Positions 20,089-29,019 of a stretch of 64,000 nt of DNA are shown in pieces. Position 1 is the first letter of the stretch, and each line of letters opens with the position of its first letter. Source of the DNA: Candidatus Amarolinea dominans. GTDB lineage: Bacteria; Chloroflexota; Anaerolineae; SSC4; Amarolineaceae. A program made the position numbers and the translations under genes. The stretch lies in assembly GCA_016719785.1 (NCBI GenBank), contig JADJYJ010000008.1:186001-250000 (forward strand), read 5' to 3'. The notes beneath the pieces are model-generated. The model was not told the origin of the DNA, made no database searches, and saw only the letters and a program-made list of their open reading frames with translations.

Positions 20089-23007
20089 ATGACCTATCCC
20101 GTCAAATCCCCAAAGAAACTCATCGAAGTGGCGCTGCCGCTGGACGCGATCAACACGGCATCAATACGCGAGGGCTATATCTATCGCGGGAATCCCTCTT
20201 CCATACATAAGTGGTGGGCACAGAGGCCCCTGGCCGCGGCGCGGGCCGTAATCTTTGCGCAGTTAGTAAATGATCCGTCGTGGAAATGGGAAATGGAAAA
20301 CCCCGGCCAAGTCCCACCGGGGCATCTCAAGGCCTCGTGGGCGGCCAGCCGCAATCGCCTCTTCAAGATCATCGAGGATCTCGTGCAGTGGGAAAGCACC
20401 ACCAAAGAAGATGTGCTGGAACGTGCTCGCGCCGAGATTCGCCGCTCGTGGCGCGAGGTCTGCGAGCTGAACCGGGACCACCCACAGGCCGCCGAATTGT
20501 TCGACCCGGACAAATTGCCCGCACTGCACGACCCGTTTGCCGGCGGTGGGACGATCCCCTTGGAGGCGCAGCGTCTAGGGCTGGAAGCGTACGCTTCCGA
20601 CCTGAACCCGGTGGCCGTGCTGATCAACAAAGCGCTGATCGAGATCCCGCCGAAGTTTGCGGGCAGAAAACCGGTGCATCCGGCCCTCATTTCAGCCCCC
20701 TCTCCGACAGCGGGCGAGGGGGAGCAGTGGAAGGGGGCAGCGGGGCTGGCGGAGGATGTGCGGTATTACGGGGCGTGGATGCGGGAGGAGGCGCAGAAGC
20801 GGATTGGGCACCTGTATCCGCCGGTAGAGATCACGGCGGAGATGGCGCGTGAACGGCCCGACCTGAAGCCGTTGATCGGCCAGAAACTCACCGTGATCGC
20901 GTGGCTGTGGGCGCGCACGGTGAAGAGTCCCAACCCGGTATTCTCGCATGTGGATGTACCGCTGGTTGCAAGCTTCATTCTCTCCAGCAAGGCGGGCAAA
21001 GAAGCGTACGTGCAGCCGGTCGTGGAAGGTGACCGCTATCGGTTCACCGTCAAGATTGGTACGCCGCCAGCAATGGCAAAAAACGGCACAAAATCCGGTG
21101 GGAGCGGGAGTCCTTTTCTGTGCATGCTTTCAAGATCTCCAATGGATTTCTCCTACCTACGGGAAGAGGCAAAACAGGGACGCATGGGACAGAAGCTCAT
21201 GGCTGTGGTGGCCGACACAGCAAGGGGTCGTATCTATCTGTCACCAACACCGGAGATGGAAGAAGTCGCTCAAACTGCCAGACCGAATTGGAAACCCGAG
21301 ACATCGCTCCCTGAAAGAGCATTGGGCTTTCGTGTTCGGGAATACGGCATGCTGAAATGGGGTGACCTCTTCACTCCCCGCCAATTGGTGGCGTTAGCGA
21401 CGTTCAGTGATCTGGTTACGGAGGCGCGAGAGAAAGTCCGTCTTGACGCCCTCGTTGCCGCATGGCACGACGACGGTCGCGGCCTCGACTCCGGCGGTGT
21501 AGATGCGTCGGCCTATGCCGAAGGCATGGTAGTCTACTTAGCGTTCATCCTGTCCAAGACAACCGATTACAACAGTACACTCGTGCCCTGGTACACGAAG
21601 GAAGATCGTCCCGGCCATCTTTTCTCAAGGCAGGCTATCCCAATGGTCTGGGACTTCGCCGAACTGAATCTGTTTAGCGAGATCGGAGGTGCATTCGCGG
21701 CTTCGAATGAGATAGTCGCGGATGCTCTTAGTGGCTGCCCGGAAACGGGCGTTCCAGGTCATGTGAGGCAGGCTGACGCCATTGCCTTGCGTACGGGTGC
21801 CGGACATGTCTTCTCAACAGATCCACCCTACTACGACAACATTGGCTACGCCGATCTATCCGATTTCTTCTATGTCTGGCTACGTCGTGCGCTGAAGCCC
21901 ATCTTTCCTGACTTGTTCGCTACGTTAGCAGTACCCAAGGCAGAGGAACTGGTGGCAACACCCTACCGTCACGGCAGCAAGGAGATGGCTGAAACCTTCT
22001 TCCTGGAAGGAATGACGCAAGCCATGCAGCGCCTCGCCGAGCAGACACACCCAGTCTTCCCAGTCACCATTTACTACGCTTTCAAGCAGTCCGAGAGTGA
22101 TAGCGGGGCAGGTACAACGAGTGCTGGTTGGGAGACCTTTCTCGATGCAGTGCTTCGCGCTGGCTTTGCGATTACCGGTACTTGGCCGATGCGGACCGAA
22201 CGGAGTGCGCGTTCAGTCGGCATTGGCACAAATGCCCTCGCATCTAGCATCGTCCTCGTGTGCCGGAACCGCCCCAACGATGCGCCGACCATTTCCCGCC
22301 GCGAGTTCCTGCGTGAGTTGAACGCGGTGCTACCCGAGGCCCTCGACGAGATGACCAAAGGCTCCGGCGACGACCGTTCGCCGGTGGCGCCGGTGGACCT
22401 GTCGCAGGCGATCATCGGGCCGGGGATGGCGGTCTTTTCCAAGTACGTCGCGGTGCTGGAGGCGGACGGCACGCCGATGAGCGTGCGCACGGCGCTGCAA
22501 CTGATCAACCGCTTCCTGGCCGAGGACGATTTCGACGTGGACACGCAGTTCTGCCTGCACTGGTTCGAGCAGTACGGTTGGAAAGATGGAGTATTCGGGC
22601 AGGCCGATGTGCTGGCGCGGGCGAAGGGTACGAGTGTGGACGGCATGAAGGCCGCGGGCGTGCTGGAAGCCGGCGGCGGCAGCGTGCGTCTGCGCAAGTG
22701 GTCGGAATATCCGGCCGGGTGGGATCCACAGACCGACACCCGCAACCCGGTGTGGGAGACGCTGCACCACCTGATCCGCACGCTGAAGCAAGAGGGCGAC
22801 ACCGGTGCGGGCCGTCTGCTGGGCGCGGTCAGGGGCAAGGGGGAAGCGACCCGGCAACTGGCGTATCGGCTGTATACGCTGTGCGAGCGCCAGGGGTGGG
22901 CGGAGGATGCGCGGGCGTATAACGAGCTGATCACGAGCTGGAGTGGGATCGAAGCCGCGGTCAACCGGGAGGAAACCGGTGCGAAGCAGGGCAGGCTGTT
23001 CGAGTAA
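20089..23007 (+). CDS. DUF1156 DNA methylase (COG1743, predicted N6-adenine or N4-cytosine type)
   Basis: This 972-residue protein opens with the DUF1156 segment KLIEVALPLDAIN..KWWAQRPLAAAR, then has the AdoMet motif DPFAGGGTIPLEAQRLG (about 146-162) and the catalytic DPPYYDNIGYADLSDFF (about 578-594). It is much longer than simple methylases, with a large C-terminal helical region. DUF1156 methylases are found with DUF499 ATPases and helicases in defence loci, where they presumably mark self DNA. Residues around 201-212 (SAPSPTAGEGEQW) look like a hairpin repeat translated in frame. It lies 19 bases after the HNH gene. Confidence 0.87.
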   Translation: MTYPVKSPKKLIEVALPLDAINTASIREGYIYRGNPSSIHKWWAQRPLAAARAVIFAQLVNDPSWKWEMENPGQVPPGHLKASWAASRNRLFKIIEDLVQWESTTKEDVLERARAEIRRSWREVCELNRDHPQAAELFDPDKLPALHDPFAGGGTIPLEAQRLGLEAYASDLNPVAVLINKALIEIPPKFAGRKPVHPALISAPSPTAGEGEQWKGAAGLAEDVRYYGAWMREEAQKRIGHLYPPVEITAEMARERPDLKPLIGQKLTVIAWLWARTVKSPNPVFSHVDVPLVASFILSSKAGKEAYVQPVVEGDRYRFTVKIGTPPAMAKNGTKSGGSGSPFLCMLSRSPMDFSYLREEAKQGRMGQKLMAVVADTARGRIYLSPTPEMEEVAQTARPNWKPETSLPERALGFRVREYGMLKWGDLFTPRQLVALATFSDLVTEAREKVRLDALVAAWHDDGRGLDSGGVDASAYAEGMVVYLAFILSKTTDYNSTLVPWYTKEDRPGHLFSRQAIPMVWDFAELNLFSEIGGAFAASNEIVADALSGCPETGVPGHVRQADAIALRTGAGHVFSTDPPYYDNIGYADLSDFFYVWLRRALKPIFPDLFATLAVPKAEELVATPYRHGSKEMAETFFLEGMTQAMQRLAEQTHPVFPVTIYYAFKQSESDSGAGTTSAGWETFLDAVLRAGFAITGTWPMRTERSARSVGIGTNALASSIVLVCRNRPNDAPTISRREFLRELNAVLPEALDEMTKGSGDDRSPVAPVDLSQAIIGPGMAVFSKYVAVLEADGTPMSVRTALQLINRFLAEDDFDVDTQFCLHWFEQYGWKDGVFGQADVLARAKGTSVDGMKAAGVLEAGGGSVRLRKWSEYPAGWDPQTDTRNPVWETLHHLIRTLKQEGDTGAGRLLGAVRGKGEATRQLAYRLYTLCERQGWAEDARAYNELITSWSGIEAAVNREETGAKQGRLFE

Positions 23008-23021
23008 TCCGGAGAGGAACT

Positions 23022-24101
23022 ATGTTGAAATCACTTACCTTCAAGAACTTCACCGTTTTTCCAGACACGCCGTTGGAGTTTGGTCGAAACCTAAATGTCA
23101 TTGTCGGCGAAAATGGACTGGGGAAGACGCAGATTCTGAAGGCTGCCTATGTCATGGCGTATGTCAGTGCACGGGGTGAAAAAGAATCTGCTTCCAGTAC
23201 ACCCACCAAAGCCTATCTACAAAGTGCCATCGCCAAAAAACTGCGTGACGTATTCAAACCTGATGCGCTGGGACGATTGGCGCGACGGCAGGCTGGTCGC
23301 AGTCGTTGTGAGATTAGCTGGGCCTTCTTCCGACCAGAACTGGATTGCAAGGTGTCGTTCAACACGGCCAGCAAGAGTGAGGTGGGCGTCGAGCAGACGC
23401 CTACGACCTGGCTCGACAAACTGCCGGTCTACTTGCCAACGCGAGAACTACTGACGGTCTATCCAGGCTTTGTGTCGCTTTATGAAACCACCTATAACGA
23501 ATTTGATGACACATGGCGCGACACCTGCATTCTGCTCGGCGCCCTCTTGGCTAAAGGTCCTCGTGAAAAGCGCATTAGAGATTTGCTGGAACCATTGGAG
23601 ATGGCGATGGGCGGCAGTGTCGAACTCGACAGATCAGGGCGGTTCTACCTCAATACCAAAACGGGAAGCATGGAGGTGCATCTTGTCGCCGAGGGGCTAC
23701 GCAAGCTGGCAATGCTGGCGCGCTTGGTCGCCACTGGTTCGCTCTTGGACACGGGCTTTCTTTTTTGGGATGAACCCGAGGCTAACCTCAACCCTAAACT
23801 GATCCGGCTGGTTGCGCGCACAATTCTGCAAATCAGCCGGAACGGCATTCAAGTCTTTGTCGCCACCCACAGCCTCTTTCTCTTACGCGAGCTGCACATT
23901 CTGCACACCCAAGAATTTTCGAAATTGGACACACGCTACTTTGGTCTTCATGCCGCAGACGATGCAGTCGTAGTGAAAGTGTCCGACAGTCTGGATGAAA
24001 TTGGGAGCATCACGGCGCTGGATGAAGATCTGGTCCAATCGGAGCGATACATTGACACCGAGATGGGCCTCATGGTTACTATCAACGAGAACGAAAGGTA
24101 A
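23022..24101 (+). CDS. AAA_21-type ATPase, second in the operon
   Basis: This 359-residue protein opens with LKSLTFKNFTVF and has Walker A VGENGLGKTQ (28-37), a signature-like EGLRKLAML (about 227), Walker B FLFWDEPEANLNP (about 246-258) and the switch motif FVATHSLFLL (about 280). It is shorter than the PtuA-like ATPase and not its close paralogue. A GGAGAGG ribosome site precedes the ATG, 14 bases after the methylase. It is followed after 7 bases by a small nuclease-like gene, so the two probably form an ATPase-nuclease pair. No named system fits with certainty. Confidence 0.85.
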   Translation: MLKSLTFKNFTVFPDTPLEFGRNLNVIVGENGLGKTQILKAAYVMAYVSARGEKESASSTPTKAYLQSAIAKKLRDVFKPDALGRLARRQAGRSRCEISWAFFRPELDCKVSFNTASKSEVGVEQTPTTWLDKLPVYLPTRELLTVYPGFVSLYETTYNEFDDTWRDTCILLGALLAKGPREKRIRDLLEPLEMAMGGSVELDRSGRFYLNTKTGSMEVHLVAEGLRKLAMLARLVATGSLLDTGFLFWDEPEANLNPKLIRLVARTILQISRNGIQVFVATHSLFLLRELHILHTQEFSKLDTRYFGLHAADDAVVVKVSDSLDEIGSITALDEDLVQSERYIDTEMGLMVTINENER

Positions 24102-24108
24102 ACCCAGC

Positions 24109-24639
24109 GTGTCGCATCTTCAAGTTGATTCCCTACGGTTCACCTTCGCACCAACAGTCGTAGCGCAACGTTATGACACTTGGCAACACTACACGACTGT
24201 CTGGAATGCAGCCGGCAGGCAAAAGGGCATTGATGTGGTGGCTGTTGAAAGTGTGGCTGCTTCGACGACCACGTGGCTGATCGAAGCGAAAGACTTCCGG
24301 GTTATCACCCAGCCGCCAAGGCCATCGAACATTGCGGGGCTGCCAAAAACCGTGGCGGACAAGGTGCGGGATACTGTGACTGGATTGGCAGACGCTGCGC
24401 TCAATGCGGCTGACGCCGCTGAAAAAAACCATGCGACCAACGCGCTGGCAGCGCCTGCCAAACGGGTCGTGCTGCATTTGGAGCCTCACGTGGGGCCTCA
24501 TTCGGTGCTGTTTCCGGCCGGATTTTCGGCCAGCGTGCTCCAGCAACTCAAACAATTGGTCAATACCATTGATCCAAACCCGCTGGTCTTGAATATCGCG
24601 AACACCCCCGCGGCCGGAGTGCCGTGGAGCGTAGCCTAA
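24109..24639 (+). CDS. Small PD-(D/E)xK-like protein, partner of the ATPase
   Basis: This 176-residue protein probably starts at the GTG at 24109, 7 bases after the ATPase stop. I do not recognise its family. The segment GIDVVAVES..TTWLIEAKDFR has D42, then E59-x-K61 on the next strand, the spacing and strand pattern of the PD-(D/E)xK nuclease fold. VVLHLEP near 120 could be the following core strand. A helix with KVRDTVTGLADAALNAADAAEK lies between. Cleavage of DNA or RNA under control of the upstream ATPase is inference only; an inactive structural role is possible. Confidence 0.6.
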   Translation: MSHLQVDSLRFTFAPTVVAQRYDTWQHYTTVWNAAGRQKGIDVVAVESVAASTTTWLIEAKDFRVITQPPRPSNIAGLPKTVADKVRDTVTGLADAALNAADAAEKNHATNALAAPAKRVVLHLEPHVGPHSVLFPAGFSASVLQQLKQLVNTIDPNPLVLNIANTPAAGVPWSVA

Positions 24640-24721
24640 TGGCTTGTCAAACAATAACTTCCCGCTCTGGCCGGTCTCCGACCGAGCCAGTTCGGGAGTT
24701 TTAAACCTAGGAGCACTGCCT

Positions 24722-27553
24722 ATGAAACCCTGGCGAGAAGTAGCCGTTCCCCATCCCGACGTGCTCGAAGGCACGTTTCAGCAATCGGAGTTTGCCGCCG
24801 ACATCACCGCGGTGCGCACGGGCGGGGCCACGCGGGAGTACCAGGATGCGGCGGCCTTCTACCAGCGCACCTTCATCACCGAGGGCATGCGCCTGCTGCT
24901 GATCCAGGTGGCGCAGCGGTTGAACGGCCAGGGTGGCGAGCCGGTCATCCAGTTGCAGACGGCCTTCGGCGGCGGTAAGACGCACACGATGCTGGCCGTC
25001 TACCATCTCGCCACGCGGCACTGCGCGCTGGGCGATCTGGCCGGCATCCCGCCCCTGCTCGACCAGGCCGGCCTGATGGACGTACCGAAGGCCCGCGTCG
25101 CGGTGCTGGACGGCCAGGCTCACGCCCCCGGCCAGCCCTGGCTGCACGGCAAGCACACGGTGCGCACGCTGTGGGGCGAGCTTGCCTGGCAGCTCGGCGG
25201 CGAAGAAGCCTTCGACCAGCTCAAGGACGCCGACGCCACCGGCACTTCCCCCGGCAAGGCTGTGCTCCAAACGCTGCTGGCCGCCTATGCGCCCTGCGTG
25301 GTGCTGGTTGACGAGCTGCTCGCCTATATTCGTCAGTTTCAGGCCGGCCAGCCGCTGAGCGGCGGCACGTTCGACAGTAACCTGTCCTTCGTCCAGGCCC
25401 TCACCGAAGCGTGCAAGCTGGTGCCCAACGCCGTTCTTCTGGCCTCCTTGCCCGAATCGGAGGTGGAAGCAGGCAGCCAGCGCGGCATGGCCGCCCTGCG
25501 GGCACTGGAAAAAACCTTCGGACGTGTGCAGGCGCTGTGGAAGCCCGTGGCCACCGAAGAGGCCTTCGAGATCGTGCGGCGACGCCTGTTCGAGCCAATC
25601 CGTGACGAACAGGGCCGCGCGGCGGTCTGTCGCGCGTTCGCAGACGCGTATGTGGCCGAAGGGGCCAGGCTGCCCAGCGAAACCCAGGAGCAGCGTTACT
25701 TCGACCGCCTGGCGCAGGCGTACCCGATTCACCCGGAAGTGTTCGATCGGCTTTACGAAGACTGGACGACGATCGAAGGCTTCCAGCGCACGCGCGGCGT
25801 TTTGAAGCTGATGGCCAAGCTGATCTACCGGCTGTGGAAGGACGACAACAGGGACCTGATGATCATGCCCGGCAGCCTGCCGTTGTATGATGGCAGCACA
25901 CGCAACGAACTCATGTACTACCTGCCGGCGGGCTGGGACCCGGTGGTGGAAAAGGACATTGACGGCGAGCGGGCCGAAACGACCGAACTGGAAAACAAGG
26001 AGCCGCGTTTCGGCGCGGTGAATGCGGCCCGCCGCGTGGCGCGCACGATCTTCCTGGGGAGCGCACCCGCTTCAGTGTCCACGAAGGCCGGCATCCGCGG
26101 CATTGACCGCGCGCGTGTGCTGCTCGGCTGCCTGCAGCCCGGCCAGACCTCCTCCACGTACTCCGACGCGCTCAACCGGCTCGCCGACCGACTGCACTAT
26201 CTGAAAAGCTCCGGCGAAACAGCGCTGGCCTCGACGCGCTTCTGGTTCGACACCCGCACCAATCTGCGGCGTGAGATGGAGGACCGGAAGTCGCGCTTCG
26301 ACGACAAGGCTGACGTCCGCGTCAAACTGGCCGAGGTGCTCAAGAGACTGACCGCCGGCGCCACCTTCTTCGACGGCATCCACATCTTCACGCCGCATGC
26401 GGATGTGCCGGACGACAGCGCGCTGCGTCTCATCATCCTGACGCCGGAGGTTTTCTATGCGCGCGAGGAGCCGCGCGTGGCGTTCGACGCGGTGCTGGAC
26501 AGCGCCCGCAACAACGGCGCCAAACCGCGCTACCGTGGTAACCGGCTGATCTTTCTGGCTCCCGATCACGGCGTGCTGGCGCACCTGCGCGACAGCATCA
26601 AAGTGGCGCTGGCCTGGGGTTCGATTGTGGAGGACATCAGGGACGGCCGCCTGAACGTTGACCAACTTCAGAAGCGGCAAGCTGAGAAAGAATTGCAGAC
26701 GGCCGAGAACGTGCTGCCGGGGACCGCCCGCGAGTGTTACAGGTGGCTGCTCTGCCCCGCGCAACATGCGGCCACGGATCCCAAGCCGACGGTTGAGGTC
26801 TTCCCGCTGAACAGCGGCGGCTCATCCCTGGGCAGCGAGATCGAGCGCGTCTGTGTGGACAATGAGCTGGTGATCGGCGCCTGGTCGCCCATCCACCTGC
26901 GCAGTCACTTGCAGCGACTGTACTGGAAGGCCGATAAGCCGGCTGTCGGCGCCATGGTTTTTTGGGAAGATACGCTGCGCTACCTCTATCTGCCGCGCTT
27001 GAAGACGCGCAAGGTGCTTGAGCAAGCGATCATCAAGGGCGCGGCCAGCCGGGATTTCTTCGGCACGGCCTACGGGCAGCACGAGGGGAAGTATGACGGG
27101 TTCAAGCTGGGCGATGCTAATGTGCAGTTCGATGACACGCTGCTGCTGATCGAGCCGGAGGCGGCGCAGGCGTATGAGGTGGCGCAGGCGACTCCCGCGG
27201 CAGCGCCGGCCGGCGGCATCAGGTACCCGACTGCCACAGGCGGAACGGGGCCAGGAATCATTTCCGAAGCTCCAAGCTCGACACCTGGGGTGGCCACAGG
27301 GCCCACGCCGGGCGGGTCGGCAAAGGCGCACGCGTTCATCGGGACCGTTGACGTGAACGCAACCGCGGCGAAGGTGCGGCTGCTGCTGATCGCGGATGAG
27401 ATCATCAGGGTGTTGGCCAATGATCCGCAGGCGAGCGTGAAGGTGACAGTCGAGATCAGCGCCGAGTTCCCCAGCGGCGTATCGGATGAAATCAAGCGCG
27501 CGGTGTCCGAGAATGCAGCGAGTTTGGGGTTTAGGATTAAGACGTGGGAGTAG
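24722..27553 (+). CDS. DUF499 AAA+ ATPase (COG1483)
   Basis: This 943-residue protein starts with MKPWREVAVPHPDVLEG, the usual DUF499 beginning, with AGGAG 8 bases upstream; an in-frame extension to 24644 lacks a ribosome site. Walker A is LQTAFGGGKTHTM (about 79-91) and Walker B VVLVDELLAYI (about 193-203), inside the DUF499 core. A Pro/Gly/Ala-rich linker (about 820-870) leads to a C-terminal domain (VKVTVEISAEFPSGVSD) shared by the family. DUF499 proteins co-occur with DUF1156 methylases and helicases, and are probably a large DNA-dependent ATPase of the complex. Confidence 0.88.
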   Translation: MKPWREVAVPHPDVLEGTFQQSEFAADITAVRTGGATREYQDAAAFYQRTFITEGMRLLLIQVAQRLNGQGGEPVIQLQTAFGGGKTHTMLAVYHLATRHCALGDLAGIPPLLDQAGLMDVPKARVAVLDGQAHAPGQPWLHGKHTVRTLWGELAWQLGGEEAFDQLKDADATGTSPGKAVLQTLLAAYAPCVVLVDELLAYIRQFQAGQPLSGGTFDSNLSFVQALTEACKLVPNAVLLASLPESEVEAGSQRGMAALRALEKTFGRVQALWKPVATEEAFEIVRRRLFEPIRDEQGRAAVCRAFADAYVAEGARLPSETQEQRYFDRLAQAYPIHPEVFDRLYEDWTTIEGFQRTRGVLKLMAKLIYRLWKDDNRDLMIMPGSLPLYDGSTRNELMYYLPAGWDPVVEKDIDGERAETTELENKEPRFGAVNAARRVARTIFLGSAPASVSTKAGIRGIDRARVLLGCLQPGQTSSTYSDALNRLADRLHYLKSSGETALASTRFWFDTRTNLRREMEDRKSRFDDKADVRVKLAEVLKRLTAGATFFDGIHIFTPHADVPDDSALRLIILTPEVFYAREEPRVAFDAVLDSARNNGAKPRYRGNRLIFLAPDHGVLAHLRDSIKVALAWGSIVEDIRDGRLNVDQLQKRQAEKELQTAENVLPGTARECYRWLLCPAQHAATDPKPTVEVFPLNSGGSSLGSEIERVCVDNELVIGAWSPIHLRSHLQRLYWKADKPAVGAMVFWEDTLRYLYLPRLKTRKVLEQAIIKGAASRDFFGTAYGQHEGKYDGFKLGDANVQFDDTLLLIEPEAAQAYEVAQATPAAAPAGGIRYPTATGGTGPGIISEAPSSTPGVATGPTPGGSAKAHAFIGTVDVNATAAKVRLLLIADEIIRVLANDPQASVKVTVEISAEFPSGVSDEIKRAVSENAASLGFRIKTWE

Positions 27554-27678
27554 GAGGCGGGGCGACCCAGGGCCTATATCTCTAGCCGTCGCAGGGCGGC
27601 TATGCACTCGTTGCAACGACCTCAGAGTTACTCGCCTGTGATCTTGGTTGGAGGCTGATATCTGAACTGAGACAGACC

Positions 27679-28802
27679 ATGCTCAACGATGGAGTGATTC
27701 AGAAGATTAACAAGCGGATGGGGCGCATGGAGATTGCACAGGTCGCCGTGATCGTTGCCCCCTGGTCGGCCGGTCGTTTTGGCTGGCGGCGGGCGATGAT
27801 GATGGTCGGCTTTGAGCGGCCTGATCAGGGCGGCATGGGCGCCGTCTACACCGCCTGGGACATGGCGCCGTTCGCGGCCGACCTGTGGGCCGATGCCGAC
27901 GAGGCGCTGCGGGCGAAGCTGGAAGAGCAGCACGAAGCCTGGCTCAAGGCCACGGGCGGACATCCCTGGAACCCGCCTGACTGGGCCGGCGGCGACGCGT
28001 GCCCCGCGCCGTTTGCGCCGGCCAAATGGGACGCGGTCGCCGCGCACTCCTGCGCGCCGAGCTTGACGCCTACTACGCCCGGCTCTATGGCCTGACGCGC
28101 GACGAGCTGCGCTACATCCTCGACCCCAAGGATGTCTACGGCCCGGATTTCCCCAGCGAGACGTTCCGGGTGCTGAAGGAGAAAGAAATCAAGGCGTTCG
28201 GCGAGTACCGCACGCGGCGGCTGGTGCTGGAGGCGTGGGATCGGCTGGAGGCGGAATTGGGGCCGGTCGTTGTGCGCAACTACCGGGAGGAAATGGCGGC
28301 GACGCCTGGCCGGGTCGCCGAAACGGGTCGCACGTACCAGGCAATCGCCCAGCCCGCCAGGCCCCCGGCTCCCGGATCACCTGCCAGGCCGGCGCCTGCG
28401 GCGCAGCCCCAGGCGAGCGCCGGGCAGTCCGACCTGTTCGGCGTAGCGGCTGCCCCTGCCACCACGCCGCTCAAGGCAGAACCCGTGCGCCCGGCTGCGC
28501 GGCCGGAACCCGCGGCCCAGCCGGTCATGATCCCCACGCCGCCGCAGGGCAATCGCAGCGAACGACTCGGCCGGCTGCTCACGCTGGGCCGCAAACAGAC
28601 TTCAGAGGCCATCGGCGAGTTGGTGGCCGCCCTGGGCGACGAGGACGAGCAACTGCGCTGGCTGGCCAGCCTGTCGCTGCTGGGGATGGGGGGAAGCACG
28701 GTGATCGCGACGCTGCAGGCGTTCATTGTGCAGGCGCCGTCCGCGGTTGCGCGGGAGGAGGGGGAGAAGGTGTTGGGGAAGCTGGAGGCGTTTGGCGGAT
28801 GA
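27679..28802 (+). pseudogene. Frameshifted C-terminal end of an Eco57I-type methylase
   Basis: Two frames give one protein. The first (from 27679) carries YTAWDMAPFAADLWAD and FAPAKWD; the second (from about 28030 to 28802) carries LLRAELDAYYARLYGL, YILDPKDVYGPDFP and EYRTRRLVLEAWDRL. This is the known tail of long Eco57I/PglX-like N6-adenine methylase-restriction proteins. The switch between frames lies at about 28035. The catalytic N-terminal half is absent. The tail continues with an Ala/Pro-rich linker and a HEAT-like end (QLRWLASLSLLGMGG). It is probably a relic of a former restriction-modification gene of the operon. Confidence 0.7.
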
Positions 28803-29019
28803 GCGCAAGACCAGGGCAAAAACACCGTCATGACCAACGACGAGGCGCCGAAGTTGATCGCTACCCGATAATGCCTGCCGGGCAAGATGGGTGACGACCA
28901 GGATCGCACTGATTCCGCAGGATGAGATGGTGGAGAACATGACGTTCGACGTGCTGGCGAGCCCGTTTTGGGCGCCGGTATAGGCACAAATATCCAGCCT
29001 GGTGTGAAAGGAAGATCAG

